Positions 8,691 through 16,819 of a DNA stretch of 56,423 nt are shown here, piece after piece. Where the stretch lies: the NCBI GenBank assembly GCA_018882895.1, contig VERF01000010.1, forward strand, positions 1-56,423, given 5' to 3'. The first letter of the stretch is position 1. Each line of letters opens with the position of its first letter. A model generated the notes under the pieces. The model saw only the letters and a list, made by a program, of their open reading frames with translations. It had not been told where the DNA came from and did no database searches. A program made the position numbers and the translations under genes. The DNA is from Candidatus Kapaibacterium sp. (GTDB lineage Bacteria; Bacteroidota; Ignavibacteria; Kapaibacteriales; Kapaibacteriaceae).

Positions 8691-9542
8691 ATGGCTTGGT
8701 TCCTCCGCAAAAGCAAGAATATCACCACCGAGACGCAGGCTCGGGAGATGCCCGACGGACTCTGGACCAAGTGTCCGGAGTGCTCAAATGTGATCTATCG
8801 AAAAGAACTCGAAGATCACTCTTTCACCTGCCCATCGTGCGCGCACCATTTCCGAATCGGTAGTGCCAAATATGTCGGCATCCTGTTCGATGAGGGTACA
8901 TGGATCGAGACTGACTCTCGGGTACGATCGGCCGATCCTCTGGACTTTGTCGATACTCGCCCCTACAAGGCTCGTCTGAAAGAGGCTTACAGTAAGAGCG
9001 ACCTTCCGGACGCCGTTACTACGGGACTGGGTGCGGTGAACGGTCTGCCGATATCATTCGGGTGCATGAACTTCGGCTTCATCGGTGGCTCCATGGGGTC
9101 AGTCGTAGGCGAGAAGTTCCTCCGTGCCGGACGCCGCGCTCTCGAACAGAAGATCCCCTTCGTCTTCATTTCCGCCTCTGGTGGCGCGCGGATGCAGGAA
9201 GCGGCACTCTCTCTGATGCAGATGGCAAAGACAAGTGCGGTCCTGTCCGAACTGTCTGAAGCCGGACTGCCTTACATATCCATCCTTACGGACCCAACAA
9301 CAGGGGGCGTCTCGGCATCGTACGCCATGCTAGGCGACGTGATCATAGCCGAGCCCAAGGCTCTGATTGGGTTTGCCGGGCCGCGTGTGATAGAGCAGAC
9401 CATCCGCAAGAAGCTACCTGAAGGATTTCAGCGTTCAGAGTTTCTTCTTGAGAAGGGTTTTGTGGACTTGGTCGTTTCGCGGCGAGATCTGAAGAGAACG
9501 CTTTCGACCGTCCTGAGTCATTTGGTGAAGCAATCAGCCTAA
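8691..9542 (+). CDS. accD: Acetyl-CoA carboxylase carboxyltransferase subunit beta
   Basis: AccD pairs with AccA to transfer carboxyl from carboxybiotin to acetyl-CoA, the committed step of fatty acid synthesis. The N-terminal zinc ribbon is clear: CPECSNV and CPSCAHH, about residues 24-46. The crotonase-like core has FISASGGARMQE and DPTTGGVSASYA, which form the oxyanion holes and CoA site. I chose ATG 8691 (283 aa) over an in-frame TTG six bases upstream. accA, accB and accC are not in the window. Arginase follows 21 bp later on the same strand, so the two may be cotranscribed without an obvious metabolic link. Confidence 0.95.
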   Translation: MAWFLRKSKNITTETQAREMPDGLWTKCPECSNVIYRKELEDHSFTCPSCAHHFRIGSAKYVGILFDEGTWIETDSRVRSADPLDFVDTRPYKARLKEAYSKSDLPDAVTTGLGAVNGLPISFGCMNFGFIGGSMGSVVGEKFLRAGRRALEQKIPFVFISASGGARMQEAALSLMQMAKTSAVLSELSEAGLPYISILTDPTTGGVSASYAMLGDVIIAEPKALIGFAGPRVIEQTIRKKLPEGFQRSEFLLEKGFVDLVVSRRDLKRTLSTVLSHLVKQSA

Positions 9543-9563
9543 CACATTGCGAGCCTGATATTT

Positions 9564-10481
9564 ATGCGCAAGTCGAATACCGTTCGCGTTCTTGGTTTTC
9601 CCATCGATCTTGGAGCTGATCGCCGTGGTGTTGACATGGGTCCATCGGCCTTGCGGATTGCCGATGTCGACGTCAAACTCGAGACGCTTGGATATCGTGT
9701 TGTCGATGAAGGGGATATTCCTGTTCGCAACATTGAGGTACAGGAGCTCCAGGACGCAAAGCTGAAGTACCTTCCTGAGGTGGCGGCCATGAGTCAAATA
9801 CTGGCTGGTCGCGTCGAATCGATTCTCGATGATGGTGATTTCCCGTTACTCTTCGGCGGAGATCATTCGATGTCCGTGGGGTCGCTTGCTGGTATAGGAG
9901 CTCACTGTCGTAAGCACAATAAGACGTTGGGTGTGATCTGGATCGACGCCCACGCCGATATGAATACGGCCGAGACCACCCCGAGCGGGAACATTCACGG
10001 CATGCCCCTTGCCGTCGCCATGGGCATTGGCCACCCGACGCTTGTTAACGTAGGCATTGAGGGGGCTAAACTCGACCCTCGAAACCTGGCGATCATCGGA
10101 CTGCGGAGCATTGATCCCGGAGAACGTAAACTTATCCATGAACTGGGCGTGGCTGCCTACACCATGTTTGACATCGATCGGTTGGGCATGTATGAGATTG
10201 CCGCGAGGGTATTGGAAGACATGTCACGCAGCGTCGACCATCTGCATATCTCATTTGACGTTGACGGGGTCGACCCTGCGGTTGCGCCTGGCGTCGGCAC
10301 ACCCGTGCCGGGTGGGCTCACGTACCGCGAGGCACACGTCTTCATGGAAATGATCTCCCAGATCGACGCCTACGCGTCCTTGGAAGTGGCCGAAGTGAAT
10401 CCCATTCTGGACGATCGGAACAAAACGGCTGAGTTTGCCGCTGAGATCATTGCCTCGTCGATGGGCAAACGTATTCTCTGA
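9564..10481 (+). CDS. rocF: Arginase
   Basis: Arginase hydrolyses L-arginine to ornithine and urea using a two-manganese centre. All metal-binding blocks of the ureohydrolase family are visible in the 305-aa protein: GGDHS near residue 97, DAHADMNT near 130, and SFDVDGVDP near 230, followed by the conserved EVNP. The IHGMPLAVAMG loop is typical of true arginases as opposed to agmatinases. Formiminoglutamase is less likely. No urease or other arginine genes are nearby. It may serve ornithine supply or nitrogen release. A beta-barrel protein gene starts 12 bp after the stop. Confidence 0.92.
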   Translation: MRKSNTVRVLGFPIDLGADRRGVDMGPSALRIADVDVKLETLGYRVVDEGDIPVRNIEVQELQDAKLKYLPEVAAMSQILAGRVESILDDGDFPLLFGGDHSMSVGSLAGIGAHCRKHNKTLGVIWIDAHADMNTAETTPSGNIHGMPLAVAMGIGHPTLVNVGIEGAKLDPRNLAIIGLRSIDPGERKLIHELGVAAYTMFDIDRLGMYEIAARVLEDMSRSVDHLHISFDVDGVDPAVAPGVGTPVPGGLTYREAHVFMEMISQIDAYASLEVAEVNPILDDRNKTAEFAAEIIASSMGKRIL

Positions 10482-10493
10482 CCGGGTACTGAC

Positions 10494-11321
10494 GTGCACT
10501 GCCGTCTGAACAGATTCCTTTTCTGCTTATTCGTCGGCTTGCTTGCCGTCATAAATCATCGCACGATAGCTCAAACGACAGAAGCTGACCCAAGGGTGCG
10601 CTTCGAGGCAAGTGTGCTGTGGAACCTTGGAGTTCAGGCACCAGACTTCATCCGGGACTACCAGTCTGTGCTCGGAGGGCTGGCATCCAGCTTTGGCGTA
10701 CCAATCGGTGGTAGGGCATCGATCAATCAATACCTGACGGATGAGATTTCCATAGGCCTTTCAGGGGGGTACTTCAAGGCAGCAATCAGGGAGAACTACA
10801 CCTACGATGCCAAGCCCCCTTCACCCTCGTTAGGCCCGATTCAGAATGTGACGCAGAACATAGAAGTCGCCACCATCCCTGTAATGCTGACGCTTGATCT
10901 GTACCCGGCACGAAGACAATTCACAGGATACTTCGGGCTGGGACTCGGAGTCGCCTTCGGAAACATCCTCTGGAGTGAAGAAATCCAAACTTCACGGTTG
11001 CCGGGAGCACGAAAGAGCGGCACCCGTTATGAAGGTTCGCTGATAGCCCCACTGGCTCGGATACGCACGGGCGTCTCGCTCGGATTTGACGGATCGGCCG
11101 CGGCCAAGTCGGCAACTGGTATTCGCGTTGAAGTTGGTTACACTTTTGCCCCCTTTCGAGATACATTCTTTGCCGGACAGTTCGAGTCTTTCGCCGTGCC
11201 ACCCCCGGAGAGACTGCGGCAAGACTACGTGATTGATGCAGGGGGAGTGAGTATCGAAGTAGGAATCTCGCTTCTTCTTCGTCAAAGAACATCCAAGACC
11301 TCACCACGAAGTCAATTCTGA
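10494..11321 (+). CDS. Outer-membrane beta-barrel protein, uncharacterised
   Basis: The 275-aa product starts at GTG 10494 with an N-terminal signal peptide (basic HCRLNR, then LFCLFVGLLAV, cleavage near TIAQT). The mature part alternates polar and hydrophobic residues and is rich in glycine and aromatics: IGLSGGYFKAA, GYFGLGLGVAFG, IRVEVGYTFAPF. The last strand ends VSIEVGISLLL. This is the pattern of an OmpW/PorT-like outer-membrane barrel of about eight strands. No specific family is recognised. It follows arginase by 12 bp. The cargo or partner is unknown. Confidence 0.65.
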   Translation: MHCRLNRFLFCLFVGLLAVINHRTIAQTTEADPRVRFEASVLWNLGVQAPDFIRDYQSVLGGLASSFGVPIGGRASINQYLTDEISIGLSGGYFKAAIRENYTYDAKPPSPSLGPIQNVTQNIEVATIPVMLTLDLYPARRQFTGYFGLGLGVAFGNILWSEEIQTSRLPGARKSGTRYEGSLIAPLARIRTGVSLGFDGSAAAKSATGIRVEVGYTFAPFRDTFFAGQFESFAVPPPERLRQDYVIDAGGVSIEVGISLLLRQRTSKTSPRSQF

Positions 11322-11392
11322 CCGCGGCTTTGGTTATGTTCGGAGGTGGCGGTCGATACTCACTGATGCTTCACCATTTTTGGAGGGATCTC

Positions 11393-11686
11393 ATGGATAT
11401 TCACATCACAACACGTCATTGCGCCATAACCGACGCAGAGTACGAAAATGCCGTCACCGCTGCCAAGCGCTTCGAGAAGTTCCATCAGAACATCGTGCGC
11501 ACCGATATCATATTCGAAGAAGTTCCCCTCAAGAAGAGCTGCGAGATCACTTTGCGAATTCATGACCACCTGTTGGTGTCCAAGGAGATATCAACTGATT
11601 TCTCAAAGGCAGTTCATGACGCAGGACTTAAGATGGAGCGGCAACTCTCAAAACTGCACGATAAGTTTGCGACCGTTCGTCCGTGA
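11393..11686 (+). CDS. hpf: Ribosome hibernation-promoting factor (short HPF/YfiA type)
   Basis: The 97-aa protein begins MDIHITTRH and carries the beta-alpha-beta-beta-beta-alpha layout of the HPF/RaiA family. A Lys/Arg-rich C-terminal helix (GLKMERQLSKLHDKF) binds the decoding region of the 30S subunit. It lacks the extra C-terminal domain of long HPF, so dimerisation of ribosomes would need another factor. The start at 11393 is supported by a strong Shine-Dalgarno (GGAGG, 11382-11386). An upstream in-frame start would add a non-conserved leader. hprK follows 18 bp later. The hpf-hprK neighbourhood is known from rpoN-type operons of other Gram-negatives. Confidence 0.88.
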   Translation: MDIHITTRHCAITDAEYENAVTAAKRFEKFHQNIVRTDIIFEEVPLKKSCEITLRIHDHLLVSKEISTDFSKAVHDAGLKMERQLSKLHDKFATVRP

Positions 11687-11704
11687 CGTATCTGCAAAAA
11701 CCGC

Positions 11705-12712
11705 ATGCGCATTCCCGATCCGACTCGAAAAGAGTTCATCACCGTGCGAGAGCTTCTCGCCGGTCCGGTTCAGCTTCATTCTTTGACAGATGAGGTCGGA
11801 CTCGACAATCGTATCAGAGATAAGAGTCTCCATCGTCCTCAGCTGGCACTGACGGGATTCACCGAGTTGTTTACGTTTTCGCGTGTGCAGCTATTCGGCA
11901 ATACTGAGTTCTTCTACCTGAAAAGTTGTGAACCTCAGCAGCGGATGTCAATGTTCGCCAAGATGTGCTCATTCGACATTCCCGTCATCGTCTGCGCAAA
12001 CGGGCACGAGCTAGATGATGAACTTGTGGGCCACGCCCGCGAGCGTGGCATTGCCGTGTTCACAACGCCATTCGATACGACCAAGACCATCTATGTTCTG
12101 AGTGAGTTTCTTGACGATCAGTTTGGCGAACAGGTCACCATTCACGGCTCCTTTGTGGACGTCTATGGCGTGGGCATGCTGTTTGCCGGAGACAGTGGGA
12201 TCGGTAAGAGTGAGATCGCTTTGGACCTTGTTGAAAGGGGGCATCGACTGGTAGCCGATGATGCCACGATGCTGACCAAGAAGCGCGAGAGCATTCTCAT
12301 GGGAACCGGTTCTTCGCTGATCAAGCATCTAGTGGAGATCCGCGGTCTCGGACTGATCGACGTCCGGCAGATGTTTGGCATTCGTTCGATCAGGTTTCAG
12401 AAACGTCTCGAGATCGTTGTTGAACTCGAAGTGTATGACGAAGCCAAAGAGTACGACCGTTTAGGCCTCGATGAATCATCGATCAACATCATGGGCGTTG
12501 AGATACACGCCGTGAAGCTCCCGATCTTTCCCGGTAAGAACGTGACGGTTATCTCCGAGACGATCGCATTGAACTATCTGTTACGGACGTACGGTTATCA
12601 CGCCTCACGTGTTTTTTCCGACAATCTGAACACGCACCTCAAGAACGCACATGACCCCAGCAAATCCCGCGACCTTCGCAACGTTTCATATTTCCAAAGC
12701 GATGATGAATAA
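11705..12712 (+). CDS. hprK: HPr kinase/phosphorylase
   Basis: HprK phosphorylates or dephosphorylates a serine on the PTS carrier HPr or a paralogue, linking carbon state to regulation. The 335-aa protein has the typical N-terminal DRTGG-like domain. The catalytic domain carries the Walker A loop GDSGIGKS (residues 162-169), VADDATML, and the RGLGLIDVRQMFG signature. No ptsH, ptsI or EII gene is in the window, so the target protein cannot be seen. The stop codon overlaps the start of the next gene, a peptide-binding lipoprotein, within ATGATGAATAA, which suggests translational coupling. Confidence 0.93.
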   Translation: MRIPDPTRKEFITVRELLAGPVQLHSLTDEVGLDNRIRDKSLHRPQLALTGFTELFTFSRVQLFGNTEFFYLKSCEPQQRMSMFAKMCSFDIPVIVCANGHELDDELVGHARERGIAVFTTPFDTTKTIYVLSEFLDDQFGEQVTIHGSFVDVYGVGMLFAGDSGIGKSEIALDLVERGHRLVADDATMLTKKRESILMGTGSSLIKHLVEIRGLGLIDVRQMFGIRSIRFQKRLEIVVELEVYDEAKEYDRLGLDESSINIMGVEIHAVKLPIFPGKNVTVISETIALNYLLRTYGYHASRVFSDNLNTHLKNAHDPSKSRDLRNVSYFQSDDE

Positions 12713-14507
12713 CACCCGTTCGTCCCTTCTGCTGCTGCTTCAACGTCCACTGCTGGCAGCTCTTTCAATGAGTTTCATAGGGCTGTCGTTGCTATCCTGT
12801 TCTGGTGGTGACGGTGGATCGGCATCGTCCGATGATGCAATTCCTGTGAAGGGGGACTGGATCGTTGTTCACCTCCTGTCAGATCCGGAAGGCCTCAATC
12901 CTCTTGTAACGAACGACGCCTCATCGAGTGCGATCTTCAATCATGTGTACCAGAAACTTCTTGACTTTGATTTTGCTACGACGGACCTCTATCCGGTCAT
13001 AGCAGAGGAACGTCCCACAGTTTCGGCCGATCACCTCACCTATACGTTCAAGATCCGCAAAGACGTGAAGTTTAGTGATGGTAAGCCCCTTTCCGCAAAG
13101 GACGTGGTCTTCACGTTCAAGGCCGTCAAGAACCCGCTCATCACAGACGCCGCAGCACTTAGAAACTACTACGAGTCGATGTCGGACATCACGGCTACCG
13201 ATGACCACACGGTCGTGATCACCATGTCGAAGCCATACTTCCTGGCAGAGCATTTCCTTGGTGGAATATGGATCCTACCGAAGCATAAGTTCGACAAGGA
13301 AAACCTCACCGATGGATATACCATTGCCGAGACCAACGACATGACCAAGGCTCAGGCAAATGCATCGATGAAGAAGTTTGCCACTTGGTACAACTCGCCC
13401 GACGTTAAGCGTGATCCATCATTGAATGTGGGTTCAGGACCATATCGTTACGACGAATGGAAGACGGGAGAAAGCGTTTCCATCATCAGGAACGAGAACT
13501 TTTGGAATGCAGGAAAGGATACATGGAATCCATCCTACGCTGACAAGATCGTCTACAAGGTCGTCAACGATCGCAGCTCCGCTGTCGTTGGGGTCAAGAA
13601 CGGGGAAATTGACTTCATGGAGGCCGTTCCGGCGGCCAAGTTCGTCGAAGAGGTCGACACTGTTGCCACACCTCACCTGTCGAAGGCAACCTACACGATG
13701 CAGGTGTACAGCTACATCGGTATGAACTGCCAGAATCCGATCTTAACTGACAAGAACGTACGTCGCGCACTTGCACACTGTCTCGATCGTGACGCGCTGA
13801 TCAAGCAAGTCGCCAGGGGGCTTGCTACGCCTGTCAATTCACCCGTCTACAGTGATCGGAAAGAGTACGACCAGTCGATACAGCCTGTGGTATATGATCC
13901 TGCTAAGGCAAAGGAGATCCTGGCCAAGGCAGGGTGGTCGGACGTCAATGGTGACGGTGTGCTTGACAAGAGCATTAATGGCCGGATGACGCCATTCGTC
14001 GTTTCGATTCTCGTTAATGCCGGCAATGAGTCACGTGAGGCCATTGCGGTGGCATTCTCGGATGAGCTTCGGAAAGTTGGTGTCAAGCTTGACGTGCGCA
14101 AGCTAGAGTGGAGTGTCTTCCTTGAGAATCTTCGGACCCGCAAGTTTGACATATCGATCGGTGCGTGGGTGAACGATCCGCTTCCGAGTGACCCATATCA
14201 GATCTGGCACTCAAGTCAGATCGGCAATAAGGGCAGCAACTATGCAGGTTTCTCGTCACCACGAGCAGACCAACTTCTCGAAATGAACCGGGTGGAGTTT
14301 GATGAGAACAAGCGCATCAGCTACATGCAGGAGTTTCAGAAGATCGTAGCCGATGAACAGCCGTATATCTTTTTGTGGAGTCCTCAGTATCCGGCCGTTT
14401 ACAACAAGCGACTGCACGGAGTAAAGTTCAGCCGAGTGCGCCCTGGATACAGTCCAACGCAGTGGTGGATTCCTGCCTCACAGTGGAAATACTCCCAGGC
14501 CCAGTAA
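12702..14507 (+). CDS. Oligopeptide ABC transporter substrate-binding lipoprotein
   Basis: This belongs to the SBP_bac_5 (DppA/OppA) family. The start is ATG 12702 or 12705, overlapping the hprK stop. A hydrophobic signal ending in the lipobox LLSC (about residues 34-37) predicts a lipoprotein. The body has the family pattern: LNPLVTNDASS, then YTFKIRKDVKFSDGKPLSAKD, then VRRALAHCLDRD, with a C-terminal YIFLWSPQYPAVYNK. At about 601 aa it is a typical length. It should bind peptides or another small ligand in the periplasm. No permease or ATPase genes of the transporter are next to it, so partners must be elsewhere. Confidence 0.9.
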   Translation: MMNNTRSSLLLLLQRPLLAALSMSFIGLSLLSCSGGDGGSASSDDAIPVKGDWIVVHLLSDPEGLNPLVTNDASSSAIFNHVYQKLLDFDFATTDLYPVIAEERPTVSADHLTYTFKIRKDVKFSDGKPLSAKDVVFTFKAVKNPLITDAAALRNYYESMSDITATDDHTVVITMSKPYFLAEHFLGGIWILPKHKFDKENLTDGYTIAETNDMTKAQANASMKKFATWYNSPDVKRDPSLNVGSGPYRYDEWKTGESVSIIRNENFWNAGKDTWNPSYADKIVYKVVNDRSSAVVGVKNGEIDFMEAVPAAKFVEEVDTVATPHLSKATYTMQVYSYIGMNCQNPILTDKNVRRALAHCLDRDALIKQVARGLATPVNSPVYSDRKEYDQSIQPVVYDPAKAKEILAKAGWSDVNGDGVLDKSINGRMTPFVVSILVNAGNESREAIAVAFSDELRKVGVKLDVRKLEWSVFLENLRTRKFDISIGAWVNDPLPSDPYQIWHSSQIGNKGSNYAGFSSPRADQLLEMNRVEFDENKRISYMQEFQKIVADEQPYIFLWSPQYPAVYNKRLHGVKFSRVRPGYSPTQWWIPASQWKYSQAQ

Positions 14508-14527
14508 CACAACACACCATCAACACG

Positions 14528-14542
14528 TCCGGCATAGCCGGA
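14528..14542 (+). other. Short hairpin between lipoprotein and AlbA-type gene
   Basis: TCCGGC-ata-GCCGGA forms a 6-bp stem with a 3-base loop, 5 bp before ATG 14548. It has no T-tract, so it is not a good terminator. It would occupy the ribosome-binding region of the next gene and could weaken its translation. It may be chance. Confidence 0.3.
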
Positions 14543-14547
14543 ATCCC

Positions 14548-15195
14548 ATGAGACGCAACGAATTGCGCGAGCTTATCGGCTCCGGCGAGTCGTCCACACT
14601 TGAGTTCAAGCGCAAGTTCACAACATCGGAAAAGATCGCCCGTGAGATCATTGCCTTCGCCAATACAACGGGTGGACGGCTGATCATTGGCGTGGATGAT
14701 AGTGGCAGGATCATCGGAGTTGATTCCGAGAAGGAACAGATCGATCAGCTTCTTGTAGCGTTAAGCACAATAGATCCTCCAATAGAGCATTACATCGAGG
14801 TCGTGGAGATCGACTACAAGGATCTGATCGTACTGACCGTTCCGGCCAGCACGAAGAGGCCACATCACTTCGTTCATCCTGACGTTCCTACGCGGCCCCA
14901 TGATCGGCCGGTGTTTATCCGTGACGGCGAGCAATCTGTCCAGGCCAGTCGGGAAATGGCAAAGATCCTCAGAGGTATGAACCCTGACTCGCCCCCAATG
15001 ACTCTGTCGATCGGAGATCGCGAACAACGTTTGTTCTCTTACCTCGAGCGTCACCAGCGGGCAAGTGTAGCCGACTTTGCCCGGCTCGTGAACATCTCTC
15101 GACGCCGTGCATCCCAGATCCTGGTCAAACTGGTTCGCGCCGGCGTCCTGCAGATTCGACATGATAACGGACACGACTTCTATTCGCTTGTCTGA
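14548..15195 (+). CDS. AlbA_2/Schlafen-type ATP-binding domain protein with winged helix
   Basis: The 215-aa protein opens with ELIGSGESSTLEFKRKF and AREIIAFANTTGGRLIIGVDD, which are hallmark strands of the AlbA_2 (Schlafen AlbA-2) domain at about residues 1-120. The C-terminal part (about 150-215) looks like a winged helix: ASVADFARLVNISRRRASQILVKLVRAGVLQ. Many such proteins are transcription regulators, but the AlbA_2 role is not well defined. It is shorter than relatives that carry an ATPase-like HATPase_c_4 domain in the middle. Its last 16 bp overlap the 3' end of the convergent 501-aa gene. Confidence 0.75.
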   Translation: MRRNELRELIGSGESSTLEFKRKFTTSEKIAREIIAFANTTGGRLIIGVDDSGRIIGVDSEKEQIDQLLVALSTIDPPIEHYIEVVEIDYKDLIVLTVPASTKRPHHFVHPDVPTRPHDRPVFIRDGEQSVQASREMAKILRGMNPDSPPMTLSIGDREQRLFSYLERHQRASVADFARLVNISRRRASQILVKLVRAGVLQIRHDNGHDFYSLV

Positions 15196-16685
15196 TCTGT
15201 TTGGCTTTCAATCAATCGCAGCAGCGCCGAGGCCAAATGGCTCAGAGGTATCGGGCACAGGCTGTTTATGGGGATTTCTCCTTGGTCCGGTTCCATGCGT
15301 CGTATGTGCCGATGAACCCTTTTACGAACGGCTGGATCGGCCAGTTCATAATGGGTGATGACGCGCAGGAATGTGATGAATGCCCGAACAGGTCCAGATG
15401 AGGCCGATCGTAGGTTGCGAGAGGCATTCACGCTCAAATTGAAGACCTTGCGGTTTGCTTCATCCATCTTGCCTTGCAGCAGAAGATGAATGATCTCGTA
15501 GATCATGACGTAGACGTGAAGTCCGGTCCTGTCGGGCTCGAGCAGGGATACTGAGTTCAGAAATGATGAAAGCCGCGGAGTGCGGCCAATCGCAGCTTCG
15601 GTATGGATGCCCAGTTGATGAAAGGATGACCATAGAACTGTCAACAGCAGGCAGCGTTGCCCTTCAAGCTCATCCTCTTCATCCACAAGACAGGTGTTGA
15701 GTACCTGTGCCTCAATCCATGCGTCATTCCAAGCCGCGCGTCTCATATGCGTCATTACGCAAAGTCGATGCCGCTCGAGCCGGATGTACCCGGGAATGCC
15801 TGCATTCAATGGCCTTGAGACGATAGCATTCAGCGCTCCCTCGGTGTCACCCGAGGCAAGATGTGCTCCGATGAGGACATTCGTCTTCCAATCAGTGAGC
15901 ATCCTCTCAAGATCTCCACTGCCGACGGACTTGCGCTTGGTCTGCCGTTGAAGTGTTGCGATGATATGTTTGTTTTCGCCACGGAGCTGCGCTAGCCGAA
16001 GGCCCGTGATCTCTTCAACCATATCCTTCCATGCGTTGGTAGGGGGCGGAACCAGCGACAGATGCTCCGTAAGCTTCCGGCTAAGGACCACAACTTCCTC
16101 CGGGCCTTTATTGCGTCCCTGATCGAGCAGGTCCGTTAAGAAACACTCAACCGCTCGTTTGTGAAATGCGAACTCACTCCATCTTCGCACATAGTGTTCG
16201 TGACGATGACGCTGTCTTTCGTTCCAATTGTGTGCGGCTATTCTCTCGATCAACCCACAAGCGTGAAGTACGATCATCGACTCCTCGAGTTGAGACGCTC
16301 TCAGGCATGCCCTCTGTGCGATCGTTAAAGCATGTTTCTCGAAACCCTTAGCATGAAGTCGAGTGGCCATGATCAGGTCGTGAAGACAGTCAACGAGGGG
16401 GTCATCTACGTCCAGTGCTGATGCGTGTGCTGGATGCACCGAAGCTGCTTCTCTACGCAAACGCTCGTTCAAGCGCGATACGCGCGTGCGCACACGGTGA
16501 TACGTGCGTAACTCCTCTGCAAGCGTGTCGCGTTTGGCCGAAGGGGTCGATGGACGCCTTGGACGTCTCCATATCTGAGGGTCGTCAACGTCCCTCATCA
16601 GAGCTGATATTACATCTTCAGCCGTTCTACCTGTAAGGCCTGAAATGACCTGAGCTAACGCATCGTGCAATTCTATCATTGGCAT
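15180..16685 (-). CDS. Uncharacterised 501-aa all-helical protein
   Basis: I do not recognise this protein. It has no signal peptide or transmembrane helix, so it should be cytosolic. It is strongly helical and rich in Arg, Leu and His, with repeated patterns such as ALTIAQRACLRASQLEE and GDTEGALNAIVSRPLNAG that resemble degenerate TPR-like helical repeats. An RR-rich stretch (about residues 38-58) lies near the N-terminus. No enzymatic motif is visible. ATG 16685 and ATG 16679 are both possible starts. It is transcribed alone, upstream-insulated by the terminator at 16751-16795, and converges with the AlbA-type regulator with a 16-bp overlap. Confidence 0.7.
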   Translation of the reverse strand: MPMIELHDALAQVISGLTGRTAEDVISALMRDVDDPQIWRRPRRPSTPSAKRDTLAEELRTYHRVRTRVSRLNERLRREAASVHPAHASALDVDDPLVDCLHDLIMATRLHAKGFEKHALTIAQRACLRASQLEESMIVLHACGLIERIAAHNWNERQRHRHEHYVRRWSEFAFHKRAVECFLTDLLDQGRNKGPEEVVVLSRKLTEHLSLVPPPTNAWKDMVEEITGLRLAQLRGENKHIIATLQRQTKRKSVGSGDLERMLTDWKTNVLIGAHLASGDTEGALNAIVSRPLNAGIPGYIRLERHRLCVMTHMRRAAWNDAWIEAQVLNTCLVDEEDELEGQRCLLLTVLWSSFHQLGIHTEAAIGRTPRLSSFLNSVSLLEPDRTGLHVYVMIYEIIHLLLQGKMDEANRKVFNLSVNASRNLRSASSGPVRAFITFLRVITHYELADPAVRKRVHRHIRRMEPDQGEIPINSLCPIPLSHLASALLRLIESQTDQTSE

Positions 16686-16750
16686 AAATCAATCGAGGGT
16701 AACGAATACTCTTGACAACGAATCTATATGACAGAATCTGACACACCAAT

Positions 16751-16795
16751 CAAAAAATAGAAAAAGGGGCAATTCAGTACATGAATTGCCCCTTT
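16751..16795 (-). terminator. Strong rho-independent terminator after the CAP-domain gene
   Basis: A perfect 14-bp stem (16763-16776 with 16782-16795) has a 5-base loop. On the minus strand it is followed by TTTTTCTATTTTTTG. It ends the pyrG-SDR-CAP operon, 25 bp past the CAP gene stop. Confidence 0.9.
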
Positions 16796-16819
16796 GGGTA
16801 TGCGAACTGGGAAAATTTG

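Noticed and set aside
14528-14542. Hairpin as terminator after the peptide-binding protein
   Set aside because: It has a short stem and no T-tract, and it sits in the ribosome-binding region of the next gene.
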